Assembly (NCBI RefSeq): GCF_030452765.1
Contig: NZ_JAKDLO010000026.1
Location: 1-32,686, forward strand
Length of the DNA: 32,686 bases
Direction of reading: 5' to 3'
Source of the DNA: Intrasporangium sp.
GTDB lineage: Bacteria; Actinomycetota; Actinomycetes; Actinomycetales; Dermatophilaceae
Made by a program: the position numbers and the translations under genes. How positions within the stretch are numbered: position 1 is the first letter of the stretch; each line of letters opens with the position of its first letter. Under the pieces are notes generated by a model. The model worked only from the letters and a program-made list of their open reading frames with translations, ran no database searches and was not told the DNA's origin. Shown one piece after another: positions 1 through 7,789 of the stretch.

Positions 1-308
1 TCAGTCGTCGTGATCACCCGGATGATGCGCTGGCCAGGCGTCGGACGAGGCGCGGCCGGACGGGGGCGGGGGGATTCGGTCTGGGTCCGATCTGCCGTCG
101 TCGTCACTCGCTTCGCCACCTCACGCTGCGCCTGCCGACATCCGACGGCGGGCATCGTCTTTCAGACTGTACGGCGGATCGCGCCGATTTGACAGGTTGC
201 CTTCGCCTTTCTACCACTGGACAACCGCGACCGTTTCCATACCCGTTTCGGCCACGACGTCGTCGGTCAATGTAGCGCAGCACCGCGAATGCGGCGTGAG
301 ACCCGGCG
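1..308. other. Intergenic or window-edge sequence, no gene supported
   Basis: No convincing gene is seen here. A 60-codon open frame at 10-192 on the plus strand is arginine-rich and resembles no family. A minus-strand frame ending in TGA at 1-3 is open only back to about 120 and is low complexity (Asp/Pro rich). A perfect TTGACA hexamer lies at 189-194, but the sequence 17 bases further on (TACCAC) is a poor -10 and would fire toward the 3' end of the minus-strand hydrolase gene, so no promoter is called. Confidence 0.5.
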
Positions 309-2003
309 TCATGCGATGCGGTGCACGGTGCTCGTCACGCCGGCGATGATCCGGCTGTAGTCACGGGTCGGGTCACCCCCCAGAACCGCACCCCACGCCG
401 GGACGAGCTCGGCGCCATACCGGTGGCCGTATCCGTCGGGCGGGTCGTGGCCCACGGCCATGTCCGTCGTGAGCTGCCAGAACGTCACGAACGGGATCCA
501 CGTGACGTCAGGATTGACGTCACGACCGCGCGGCTCGAGCAACCAGTCCGGCTCGGTGGCGAGCAGCGCCGGGTCCCACCACACGATCGGGTCCGACGGA
601 TGCTGCGCGTAGACGAAACGCGGGAACTGCCAAGAGCCGTACGGGCGCCCGTAGTAGTCGTGGGTCAGGTTCTCCGGCCCCGCCACGAAGCGGACGTGCC
701 GCCCGTCGTCGACGACCGGCACGATCTCGGGCGAGCCCTCGGTGCGCCGTGCCGTCAGGCGAGCGGCGATGTCGGTGAACCGCGGAGTGCCGACCCAGAC
801 TCCACCGGCCGCGCGCTGCATCATGTCGGACACGTCGGTGAAGGCGGCTTGCCCGCCGTACGAGCCGAGCGACTCACCGCCGACGACGAGCTTCGGCCTC
901 CGGCCCTCGGGCAGGTTCTGCAGGGCCGCGTAGACCTTGTCGAACAGGATCCGACCCGCGTCACTCGGGGTGTCCCGGTCGGTCATGATCGACATCGCGC
1001 TGGGCAGGTAGGAGTACTGCATCGAGGCCACCGCGCAGTCGCCGCCGGTGAGGTACTCGATCGACTGGACCGACCAGTCATCGACCCAGCCGGTACCGGT
1101 CGAGGTGAAGACCGCGAGGACAGACCGGTCGAACGCGTCGGTGCGGCCGAGTTCGGCGACCACCCGGTCGGCGACCTGCTGGAGCGCCTCGTTCGTGTGC
1201 CGCCCGGCGTAGACCCGGATCGGCTCGAGCGCCGGCTCCCCGGTCGCCGCCCGGATCTGCTCGGGGGTCGGCGCACTCGTGACGAAGACCTGGCCCTCAT
1301 AGCCGAGCGTCGAGTACGCCTCGAGGGACTGGGGGCTGCCGGACTTGAGTGGCGACGCCGGCGGCACCACTCCCGGCGGGGGCCGCTCGTTGACCTGGGC
1401 CGCGACCGTCGCGAAGCGCTGCATCGCCCGGTGGAACAGGACGCTGTCCCCGACCCACGCGGCCACAGTCACCACGACCACCACGGCGCAGACCGACGCC
1501 ATCGTCGTCGGCAGCACCTGCCCGACGGCCTGCGCGAGGCGGTGGGTCAGCCGCCTCAGTCCCCGGGCGAGCAGGATGAACACCGCGAGGATGAGCAGGG
1601 CGAGCACGACCGACCTCAACCAGTCGCGTGGTCCGGGCGGACTCAGGTGCACGTATGCCGCGGTCCGCCCTTGGGAGCGGACGTTGCCCACGGTCACCCA
1701 CACCACCGCGGCTGCCGCGAGGGCGTGCCACCCGGTCCGGAACCACCACCCGGCCGCGCGGGACACCCGGATCTCGAGCCGGATGAGGCGGGCCAACCGC
1801 ACGACGAGCCAGCCACCGACTACACCGATCGCGTAGCCCGCGCCGGCGCAGATCCCGCTGATGAGGCCCTGGTAGTACCACGTGCGCGGCAACAGGCTGG
1901 GAGACCACGAGACGAGGAAGAAGACCGCACCGAGATAGAGCCCGGGCACCGAGAGCCCCAGCACCGTGCGCCGCACGTGGTCGAGGACGATCCGCACGGG
2001 CAT
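309..2003 (-). CDS. Membrane-anchored alpha/beta-hydrolase (Abhydrolase_9 family)
   Basis: A 564-residue protein with two parts. Residues 1-200 hold about four to five hydrophobic segments and the motif SPSLLPR near residue 35, which I associate with the N-terminal domain of the Abhydrolase_9 family. Residues 210-564 form a soluble alpha/beta-hydrolase domain with a nucleophile elbow GGESLGSYGG, the likely catalytic serine lying near residue 378. The family is common in actinobacteria and mycobacteria and is presumed to be an esterase or lipase at the membrane; the substrate is unknown. The ATG start directly precedes the conserved N-terminal hydrophobic region and the length is usual for the family. 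It is divergent from the hydrolase pseudogene that begins 44 bases away. Family assignment is firm from the pattern; the enzymatic activity is inferred. Confidence 0.88.
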   Translation of the reverse strand: MPVRIVLDHVRRTVLGLSVPGLYLGAVFFLVSWSPSLLPRTWYYQGLISGICAGAGYAIGVVGGWLVVRLARLIRLEIRVSRAAGWWFRTGWHALAAAAVVWVTVGNVRSQGRTAAYVHLSPPGPRDWLRSVVLALLILAVFILLARGLRRLTHRLAQAVGQVLPTTMASVCAVVVVVTVAAWVGDSVLFHRAMQRFATVAAQVNERPPPGVVPPASPLKSGSPQSLEAYSTLGYEGQVFVTSAPTPEQIRAATGEPALEPIRVYAGRHTNEALQQVADRVVAELGRTDAFDRSVLAVFTSTGTGWVDDWSVQSIEYLTGGDCAVASMQYSYLPSAMSIMTDRDTPSDAGRILFDKVYAALQNLPEGRRPKLVVGGESLGSYGGQAAFTDVSDMMQRAAGGVWVGTPRFTDIAARLTARRTEGSPEIVPVVDDGRHVRFVAGPENLTHDYYGRPYGSWQFPRFVYAQHPSDPIVWWDPALLATEPDWLLEPRGRDVNPDVTWIPFVTFWQLTTDMAVGHDPPDGYGHRYGAELVPAWGAVLGGDPTRDYSRIIAGVTSTVHRIA

Positions 2004-2047
2004 CTTCCCGACCCTACGTCACCGGCAGGCCGGTCCATGAGGGGTCG

Positions 2048-2325
2048 ATGGCGACCTCGCGGGTCACGGCGCTCAAGCACGACGGGCTCGTTTTCGACGT
2101 GACCGACTCGGGCCCGGCCGATGGCGTGCCGACGATCCTCCTGCACGGCTGCTCCTGTGGGGCTCGCGCGATGTCACCCTCGGGCGCACCGCCGCGGAGT
2201 CGACCGCCGAGCACGTGACAGGACCGTACGCCTTCGTCGAGGTCGACGCCGGGCACTGGCTGCCGGGGACGCGGCCCGGCGACTGCGCCGTCGCGGTACT
2301 GGACAGGATTCACTCGCTCAGGTGA
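2048..2325 (+). pseudogene. Alpha/beta-hydrolase remnant with the middle deleted
   Basis: An ATG at 2048, with a GAGGGG-like ribosome site just before it, opens a frame of about 34 residues that reads like the first strands of an alpha/beta-hydrolase and ends in TILLHG, the usual oxyanion HG motif. Directly afterwards the reading shifts: the +2 frame from about 2152 to the TGA at 2323-2325 encodes LLWGSRD and DAGHWLPG, typical of the last strand and the catalytic-histidine loop of the same fold. Normal members are about 270-290 residues, so roughly 190 residues are missing at a junction near 2150. The ATG frame itself stops at 2216-2218, giving only a 56-residue nonsense product. I read it as a deletion pseudogene. 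An assembly error is possible but less likely, because both remnants abut cleanly. Confidence 0.72.
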
Positions 2326-2345
2326 CGCCGACCTACAGTGGGGCC

Positions 2346-3068
2346 GTGAAGATCGACATCTGGGCCGACATCGTGTGTCCCTACTGCCACCTCGGCAAGG
2401 CTCGCTTCGAGGCGGCCCTCGCCCAGTTCCCGCACGCAGCCGAGATCGACGTGACCTGGCACAGCTTCGAGCTCGACCGGTCCGCCGAGCCGATCGCCGA
2501 GGGCACCCTGTCCGAGGGACTCGCCGTCAAGTACGGCATCACCGACGATGAGGCCGTCGCCCAGCACGAGGCGATCGCGGAGCAGGCTCAGGAGCTGGGT
2601 CTCGACTTCCAGTGGCGCCGAGCCCGCCGAGGCAACACGTTCGACGCCCACCGGCTGGTCCACCTCGCCGCCGACCTCGGCCTCGAGCAGCTGATGCTCG
2701 AACGCCTCATGCGGGCCTACTTCACCGAAGGGGAGCCGATCGGAGACCGGGCGACGCTCGTGCGGCTCGCGGCCGAGGTCGGCCTCGACGCCGGCCGGGT
2801 CGCCACCATGCTCGACTCGGACGACTACGGCAACCACGTGCGCAGCGACGAGGCGACAGCGTCGATGATCGGCGTCACCGGGGTGCCGTTCTTCGTCCTA
2901 GACCGCAAGTACGGGGTGTCCGGGGCCCAGCCGGTCCCGGTCTTCGCGCAGGCGCTGCAACAGGCGTGGGACCGGCGCCACGAGGAGCCCGAGCCGGCGA
3001 TGGCCGGTGGCGGGTGCTGCGGCGGGTCGTGTGGGTGCGGCGCCGGAGGGTGCGGCGACACCTGCTGA
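2346..3068 (+). CDS. DsbA-family (FrnE-like) oxidoreductase with cysteine-rich tail
   Basis: A 240-residue thioredoxin-fold protein. The start GTG at 2346 is chosen because the protein then opens with VKIDIWADIVCPYCHLG, whose CPYC motif is the redox-active site of the FrnE/DsbA group; the upstream in-frame sequence belongs to the hydrolase remnant. A helical insertion domain follows (about residues 60-160), then the cis-proline region GVTGVPFFVLD near residue 182. Members act as dithiol-disulfide oxidoreductases or isomerases; no signal peptide is present, so it should be cytosolic. The last 20 residues are almost only Gly and Cys, with six cysteines (GGGCCGGSCGCG and on), a possible metal or redox tail. 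A YjbR-like gene starts 16 bases after it on the same strand, so the two probably share a transcript. Confidence 0.87.
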   Translation: MKIDIWADIVCPYCHLGKARFEAALAQFPHAAEIDVTWHSFELDRSAEPIAEGTLSEGLAVKYGITDDEAVAQHEAIAEQAQELGLDFQWRRARRGNTFDAHRLVHLAADLGLEQLMLERLMRAYFTEGEPIGDRATLVRLAAEVGLDAGRVATMLDSDDYGNHVRSDEATASMIGVTGVPFFVLDRKYGVSGAQPVPVFAQALQQAWDRRHEEPEPAMAGGGCCGGSCGCGAGGCGDTC

Positions 3069-3084
3069 CCCCTACCGTGGTTCG

Positions 3085-3489
3085 ATGGCCCACCCGCAGA
3101 TGTTCGACGCGTCCGACGGCCACCTGAGCCGCGTCCGGTCGGTCTGCCTCGCCCTCCCAGGGGCTGCCGAGAAGGTGGCGCACGGCCGCCCGAACTTCTT
3201 CACCACCAAGGTCTTCGCCGTCTTCGGCGGCTCCCTCAAGGGAGACCACTTCGCGCCGGTCGCGAGGCGCGCGTTGCTCTTCCTGCCCGATGCCGCGGAG
3301 CGTGCGGCGCTGGCCCAGGACGAGCGGTTCTTCGTGCCCGCGTATGTCGGACCGTCGGGGTGGCTCGGCCTGACGTTCCACGGCTACGGCCTCGAGGAGG
3401 TCGACTGGGGTGAGGTCGCCGAGCTCGTCGACATGTCCTACCGCAACACCGCCCCCGCCCGCCTCGTGCGTGAGCTCGACGCGCGATGA
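3085..3489 (+). CDS. MmcQ/YjbR family protein
   Basis: A 134-residue protein of the YjbR/MmcQ family (CyaY-like fold with a proposed DNA-binding role). Family features visible are the opening LPGAAEKVAHGRPNFF, the strand KVFAVFGG, the central FVPAYVGPSGWLGLTF and the terminal VDMSYRNTAPARLV. The ATG at 3085 places the usual N-terminal helix at the start; an in-frame extension back to 3007 would overlap the FrnE gene and resembles nothing. The biochemical role of this family is not established. It overlaps the following ComB-like gene by four bases (ATGA), which implies translational coupling. Confidence 0.85.
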   Translation: MAHPQMFDASDGHLSRVRSVCLALPGAAEKVAHGRPNFFTTKVFAVFGGSLKGDHFAPVARRALLFLPDAAERAALAQDERFFVPAYVGPSGWLGLTFHGYGLEEVDWGEVAELVDMSYRNTAPARLVRELDAR

Positions 3490-4313
3490 CCGAGCGGCCC
3501 GGGCCGGACGGCCCCTGGCACAGCCAGGACAACCACCCCGTGCGCCTGGAGTGGGGACCGGTCGGGGCGGGCTTCCTCGTCGGGTATGCCGCTGCGCGCA
3601 CCTCCGCTGTCATCGCCGTCGTCGTCGACGTGCTGAGCTTCACGACGTGTGTGTCCGTGGCCGCCGACGTGGGGACGACGGTCCTGCCGTACCGCTGGGG
3701 CGACCAGAGCGCGGCGGCCTTCGCCTCCTCACGGGGTGCGGCGCTGGCCGTCCCTCGCAGCATCGCTCCGCGAGCCGGCGGGATCTCGCTCTCGCCGCGC
3801 TCGATCCGCGAGGCGGGCGCGGTCGGCTCGCTCGTGCTGCCGTCGCCGAACGGCGCCACGACCGCTCTTGCCCTCGCCGACGCCGGAGCCACGGTCGTGG
3901 CGGCGTCACTGCGCAACGCGACCGCGGTCGGCCGGTGGGTGGCGCACCGGTTCCGCGCGAGTGCAGCGCCGCCAGCTCTCGTCCTCGTTCCCGCGGGGGA
4001 GCGCTGGCCGGACGGCTCGCTGCGACCCGCAGTCGAGGACGCCTGGGGCGCCGGCGGCGTCGCGGCGGCTCTGCTCGACTCGCTCGGGCACCAAGCCGGC
4101 CCGCTCCTGCTCAGCCCGGAGGTCGGGCTGGCGCTGGCCGGCTTCACATCGGTCAGAGACCGGGTCGACGAGGCCCTCGCGATGTGTTCGAGCGGACGGG
4201 AGCTCATCGAGCAGGGCTACGCCGAGGATGTCGCCGTCGCGGCCGAGCTCGACTCGAGCACGACCGTGCCGGTGCTGACCGAGGGCGCCTTCACCTCGGC
4301 CGGGCTTGCCTGA
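3486..4313 (+). CDS. 2-phosphosulfolactate phosphatase (ComB) family protein
   Basis: A 275-residue protein of the ComB family. In methanogens ComB dephosphorylates 2-phosphosulfolactate during coenzyme M synthesis; homologues are widespread in bacteria that do not make coenzyme M, where the substrate is mostly unknown. Typical features are VIAVVVDVLSFTTCVSVAAD (about residues 40-60), the block LPSPNGATT near residue 120, and the C-terminal region with VEDAWGAGGVAAALLD, all characteristic of the Mg-dependent active site region. The start ATG overlaps the stop of the YjbR-like gene (ATGA), so the two are co-translated. About 30 extra residues precede the family's usual beginning. The 3' end overlaps the convergent orphan membrane fragment by 23 bases. 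Confidence 0.85.
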   Translation: MTERPGPDGPWHSQDNHPVRLEWGPVGAGFLVGYAAARTSAVIAVVVDVLSFTTCVSVAADVGTTVLPYRWGDQSAAAFASSRGAALAVPRSIAPRAGGISLSPRSIREAGAVGSLVLPSPNGATTALALADAGATVVAASLRNATAVGRWVAHRFRASAAPPALVLVPAGERWPDGSLRPAVEDAWGAGGVAAALLDSLGHQAGPLLLSPEVGLALAGFTSVRDRVDEALAMCSSGRELIEQGYAEDVAVAAELDSSTTVPVLTEGAFTSAGLA

Positions 4314-4674
4314 CCCATCGACCGGCACGAGCAGGCTCGATCGGGGGCAGCTTGTGCCTGCGGAGCGTGTGCTGGTCGGTGCTAGTCGCGCTGCGCGGTC
4401 GCGCGGTGAGGAGCGCGACCTGCACCGCGACGAGCCAGGCGGTCACGAGCAGCAGGACGGCGACCGCCTGCCGCAGCTGGGGTGAACCGATCCTCAGGTC
4501 GAGCCCCAAGGTGCGGCCCACCCAGGCGAGCAGGCCGGAGGCGCCGGCCTGGAAGATGAGGCTCAACATGATCGTGCGCGGCCAGCCCACGGGGACTCCG
4601 AGCAGCCTGCGCACGATGAAGCTCACGAGCGCGACGTTGAAGACGGTGGCGAGAAGGTAGGTGAGGACGTCCAA
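4291..4674 (-). pseudogene. Orphan membrane segment resembling the N-terminus of ABC1/UbiB kinases
   Basis: A minus-strand frame of 127 residues beginning at TTG (4672-4674), six bases after a GAAGGA ribosome site. Residues 1-90 form three hydrophobic helices, including VSFIVRRLLGVPVGWPRTI. To my recollection this matches the membrane segment that precedes the kinase domain in many actinobacterial ABC1/UbiB (AarF) proteins of about 550-650 residues. Here the kinase domain is absent: after the third helix the frame runs into a basic, low-complexity tail (from about RSATSTDQH onward) and stops within the end of the convergent ComB-like gene. Either this is a truncated kinase gene or a free-standing small membrane protein. 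I lean toward truncation because the tail looks non-selected. Confidence 0.55.
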
Positions 4675-4807
4675 CTGTGTTCCTTCACGGATGGCCAGGG
4701 TTCTTGTCACCGGAGTACCCGTCCACCGACTGCGTCTGCGCGGGGACGGCGTCCCGAACAGTGTCGCACCCGAGCGCAGGAGCACACCGCGAGGGCATGA
4801 TGAGGAC

Positions 4808-5506
4808 GTGACCTCCGCGACCGCATCCGATCCCACGCCGGGGCTGCGACGCGGGCCGCGGAGAGCGACATACCACCACGGGGACCTGCGCCGAGCACTG
4901 CTCGACGCGAGCCTGGAGCTGGCCCGGCAGGGTGGACCCGACGCGGTGGTCCTGCGCGAGGCGACCCGCCGGGTCGGGGTCTCCGCGAACGCCGCCTACC
5001 GGCACTTCGCCGACCGTGACGCACTGCTCGCGTCCGTGGCCAGCCGGGCCCAGGCGTGCGCCGCGGACGTCATCGCCGAGGCGATCGCGGCCGTCCCGGA
5101 CAGCGACGACCGGAAGTCCGTCGCGCGGCAGCGCTTCCGGGCGGTCGGCCTGGGGTACCTGCGGTTCGCCCTGACCGAGCCGGGCCTGTTCCGCACCGCC
5201 TTCGGGGTGCCGGCCGATCTGCGCCGCTCGAGCTCACCGGAGGCTGCCGGGCAGGGCGGCCGGACCCCGTTCCAGCTCCTCTCGGACCAGCTCGACGCCA
5301 TGGTGGAGGTGGGCGCCCTGTCGGCCGAGCAGCGGCCGGGAGCCGAGCTGCTGGCGTGGTCGACGGTCCACGGACTCGCGATGCTCGCCCTCGAAGGCCC
5401 GCTCCGGGGTATGTCGGCCGGGGCGATCGAGCGGATCGCACCCCGTCTGGTCCAGATGGTCGACCTCGGTCTGGGCGTCGTCGAGGTCCCGCTCCCCGGC
5501 CGCTAG
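4808..5506 (+). CDS. TetR-family transcriptional regulator
   Basis: A 232-residue TetR/AcrR-type repressor. Residues 15-75 carry the N-terminal helix-turn-helix: TYHHGDLRRALLDASLELARQGG, then LREATRRVGVSANAAYRHFADRDALLASVA, the canonical recognition helix being SANAAYRHF. The remainder is a helical ligand-binding domain of the WHG/TetR_C_33 type (LGYLRFALTEPGLFRTAFG; AWSTVHGLAMLALEGPLRG). The GTG start follows a GAGG site by a few bases; the longer frame upstream overlaps the divergent membrane fragment's leader and has no family similarity. The thioesterase gene begins nine bases downstream, so the regulator and enzyme are probably one transcription unit and may be autoregulated. The ligand is unknown. 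Confidence 0.9.
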   Translation: MTSATASDPTPGLRRGPRRATYHHGDLRRALLDASLELARQGGPDAVVLREATRRVGVSANAAYRHFADRDALLASVASRAQACAADVIAEAIAAVPDSDDRKSVARQRFRAVGLGYLRFALTEPGLFRTAFGVPADLRRSSSPEAAGQGGRTPFQLLSDQLDAMVEVGALSAEQRPGAELLAWSTVHGLAMLALEGPLRGMSAGAIERIAPRLVQMVDLGLGVVEVPLPGR

Positions 5507-5515
5507 GGTGACCGT

Positions 5516-6343
5516 GTGACGACCCGTTCCGAGCAGCTGCGAGATGACTTCGAGCTCGTCACCGACGTGCCGGCCAGCTACCTCCCGCTCGGAGAAGGCC
5601 GATACGCCCCGACGATCCACGTCCAGGGTGCGTGGCGCGACGACGAGCAGCACATGGCCCCGGTCGGGGGCCTGATCGCCCACGCGATCGAGCGCCACGA
5701 GCCGCGCCACGGGATGCAGCTCGCACGGGTCAGCTACGACATCCTCGGGGTCATGCCGGCCCGGCCCAGCACCATCGAGGTGCGCACCCTCCGCCCCGGA
5801 CGCACCATCGAGCTCGTCGAGGCGACCATGTCCGTCGAGGACCGGCCGGTCGTCCGGGCACGAGCCTGGCGGCTGGCGACCGGTGACACCTCCTCGGTCG
5901 CGGACCTCGAGCTCAAGCCGATGCCCGGGCCCGACGAGTTCCCGGCGTGGACCGGCATGAAGGTCTGGCCCGGTGGCTACATCCGCAGTCTCGACCTGCG
6001 CTCGGACCCCGCGCGACGACCGGGCCGTTCGCGGGTCTGGCTCCGCTCACCGAACACCCTGGTCGCCGGCGAGCAGGTAGCCCCGACCGCCGCGTTCCTC
6101 GCCTACGCCGACACAGCCAACGGCGTCGCCGTCCGGGTGTCCCCGGGCCAGTGGGCGTTCCCGAACGTCGATCTCACGATCCATCTCCTGCGCGAGCCGG
6201 TGCCCGGCTGGGTCGGCCTCGACACCCGAGTGAGCTTCGGCGACAACGGGATCGGTCTGACCTCGAGCGTCCTGCACGACGTGCAGGGCCCGGTGGGCAC
6301 CGTCGAGCAGATCCTCACGATCCGGCCACTGCCCGGCGCCTGA
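5516..6343 (+). CDS. Acyl-CoA thioesterase-like protein (double hot-dog fold)
   Basis: A 275-residue protein of the thioesterase family with tandem hot-dog domains (4HBT_3/TesB-like). The first half has MAPVGGLIAHAIERH and VSYDILGVMPARPSTIEVRTLRPGRTIELVEA, the typical substrate-channel helix and core strands; the second half has AFLAYADTANGVAVRV and WAFPNVDLTIHLLREPVPGWVGLDTRV, the usual DxT/S-like active-site strand. Such enzymes hydrolyse acyl-CoA thioesters in the cytosol. The GTG start at 5516 follows AGGGTGACC. It sits nine bases after the TetR gene, so the regulator may sense a fatty acyl compound; that is inference. A GC-rich hairpin follows the stop. Confidence 0.85.
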   Translation: MTTRSEQLRDDFELVTDVPASYLPLGEGRYAPTIHVQGAWRDDEQHMAPVGGLIAHAIERHEPRHGMQLARVSYDILGVMPARPSTIEVRTLRPGRTIELVEATMSVEDRPVVRARAWRLATGDTSSVADLELKPMPGPDEFPAWTGMKVWPGGYIRSLDLRSDPARRPGRSRVWLRSPNTLVAGEQVAPTAAFLAYADTANGVAVRVSPGQWAFPNVDLTIHLLREPVPGWVGLDTRVSFGDNGIGLTSSVLHDVQGPVGTVEQILTIRPLPGA

Positions 6344-6364
6344 GCCGCGGTTCTGCTGGCCAGA

Positions 6365-6379
6365 CCGGGCTCCGCCCGG
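6365..6379 (+). terminator. Candidate hairpin terminator after the thioesterase gene
   Basis: Perfect 6-bp stem CCGGGC / GCCCGG with a three-base loop, 21 bases after the thioesterase stop codon. There is no T-run, which is common in high-GC actinobacteria, so the assignment is weak. Confidence 0.35.
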
Positions 6380-6385
6380 CAGAGT

Positions 6386-6420
6386 GTGACCATGGGCGAC
6401 AGGAGTGACCATGGGCGACA
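6386..6420 (+). repeat. Tandem duplication of a translation-start region
   Basis: The 16-mer gtgaccatgggcgaca occurs at 6386-6401 and again at 6405-6420, a 19-bp period. Only the second copy's ATG (6411), which follows AGGAG at 6401-6405, opens the long membrane-protein frame. The first copy's ATG (6392) opens a 10-codon frame that runs through the second start and stops just inside the gene, so it could act as a short overlapping leader. Confidence 0.7.
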
Positions 6421-6740
6421 CTGACAACCGCACCCGGGTCGGTGACGGCGAGATCGCCGTGGACGACCGTTCTCACGGCGCAGACCGACCACGACATGAC
6501 CCTTTCGATGACCCACCGCAGCCGCTCCGACCCGGCTTCTGGTTGACGGTGCTCGGCGGCTTCGTCGCGGTCCTGGCTCCGCTCATCGGCTTTCTCGGGG
6601 GGAGCATCTCCGGGGCCGGCAACGACCCGACCGGACGCCAGCTCGCCATCTGGCTGCTCGTGGGCCTCGTCATCGGCGGGCTCGGCGTCCTGTGCGCCTT
6701 CATCGGTGCGCTCCGGTGGTGGCGCGCCGCCGAGGAGTGA
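6411..6740 (+). CDS. Small two-helix membrane protein, unknown function
   Basis: A 109-residue protein: a polar, acidic N-terminal 45 residues rich in Asp and Arg, then two transmembrane helices (WLTVLGGFVAVLAPLIGFLGG and LAIWLLVGLVIGGLGVLCAFIGAL), ending in a short basic tail RWWRAAEE. The ATG at 6411 is favoured because AGGAG lies six bases upstream; a GTG two codons earlier is also in frame. I do not recognise a named family. It lies between the thioesterase and the AraC-DinB regulator on the same strand, with no evidence that it is functionally tied to either. Confidence 0.7.
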   Translation: MGDTDNRTRVGDGEIAVDDRSHGADRPRHDPFDDPPQPLRPGFWLTVLGGFVAVLAPLIGFLGGSISGAGNDPTGRQLAIWLLVGLVIGGLGVLCAFIGALRWWRAAEE

Positions 6741-6807
6741 CCGGCGCAGGGCCAGGTCAGCAAGGACGATCAAGTGCACGCCCCTCGGCGGCACGGACGA
6801 TGATCGT

Positions 6808-7728
6808 GTGAGCATCGCAACCGACACTTTCACCGCCTGGCTCGACGTGCTCGTCGACACGCTCGACGAGCCCGGCCTGACCGGCGCGGAGATCGCGGGG
6901 CGGCTCCACCTGTCGCGGTTCCACCTCGACCGGGTCATCAGCGCAGCCGCCGGAGAGGCGCCCACCGCACTGCGGCGCCGCGTCATGCTCGAACGGTCGG
7001 CCTTCCGGCTCGCGACGAGCCGTCGCTCGATCCTCGACGTCGGCGTCGAGGCGGGCTACGGCTCGCACGAGGCGTTCACCCGGGCCTTCCGCAGGGCCTA
7101 CGGGACGACGCCTCGCGACTGGCGCGCCCAGCCGGCGCGGATCCGGATCGAGTCGGTCAGCGACGTCCACTTCCACCCACCCGGCGGCATCCGCCTGCCG
7201 GCCCAGCAGAAAGTCACCGCCATGGACCTCATCCAGCGCATGGTCGAACACCACATCTGGCTGACCCGTCAGCTGATCGAGTGCGCCCGGGAGCTGACCG
7301 ACGCCCAGCTCGACGAGCCCATCGTCCTCAGCGTCGAGGACGACCCCGACCCGTCCACCCTGCGACGGATCATCAGCCGCCTCGTCGGGCAGATGCAGAT
7401 GTGGAACGCCTCGATGGCCAGCGAGGAGTACGACTTCGCGGTCGAGCACGGCGAGTCGCTGCTGTCGGCGCAGCGCCGCCTCGACGCGGCCGCCCCCGCG
7501 TTCCTCGAGAACGTCCGGCGGGCGATCGAGAACGGCGAGCTCGACGACGTCTTCGTCGACGCGACGTGTGACCCACCCTTCACGTGCACCTACGGCGCGA
7601 TGGTCGCGCACGTGCTGACCTTCGCCGCGCATCGCCGCACGCTGGCGGTGCTCGCCCTCGACAAGCACGGGGTGAGCCGGCTCGGCTGGGGGGACCCGAT
7701 CAGCTACCTCGACGCGCCCGCACGCTGA
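6808..7728 (+). CDS. AraC-type HTH regulator fused to a DinB-like domain
   Basis: A 306-residue fusion protein. Residues 5-110 are an AraC/XylS double helix-turn-helix (LTGAEIAGRLHLSRFHLDRVIS and ILDVGVEAGYGSHEAFTRAFRRAYGTTPRDWR). Residues 140-300 form a helical bundle of the DinB/DUF664 type (LIQRMVEHHIWLTRQLIECARELTDAQLDEPI; LRRIISRLVGQMQMWNASM; YGAMVAHVLTFAAHRRTLAVLAL), a fold used by metal-dependent thiol enzymes; the histidines in VEHHIW, AHVLT and AAHR would be candidate ligands. A GTG start at 6808 gives the usual spacing to the HTH. The DinB part may be a sensor for a thiol or small electrophile, which is inference. It is convergent with the OsmC gene, 61 bases away. Confidence 0.82.
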   Translation: MSIATDTFTAWLDVLVDTLDEPGLTGAEIAGRLHLSRFHLDRVISAAAGEAPTALRRRVMLERSAFRLATSRRSILDVGVEAGYGSHEAFTRAFRRAYGTTPRDWRAQPARIRIESVSDVHFHPPGGIRLPAQQKVTAMDLIQRMVEHHIWLTRQLIECARELTDAQLDEPIVLSVEDDPDPSTLRRIISRLVGQMQMWNASMASEEYDFAVEHGESLLSAQRRLDAAAPAFLENVRRAIENGELDDVFVDATCDPPFTCTYGAMVAHVLTFAAHRRTLAVLALDKHGVSRLGWGDPISYLDAPAR

Positions 7729-7789
7729 GCCCAGCGGCATACGCTCGGATCATGCGGCCCCAGTCAGCCACAGCCCGCGCCACGAGTGG

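Noticed and set aside
189-217. Promoter with perfect TTGACA
   Set aside because: No acceptable -10 at 16-18 bases, and it would point into the 3' end of a convergent gene.
321-2102. Long plus-strand frame opposite the Abhydrolase_9 gene
   Set aside because: Arg/Asp/Val-rich shadow of the minus-strand gene, typical of high-GC antisense frames; no family resemblance.
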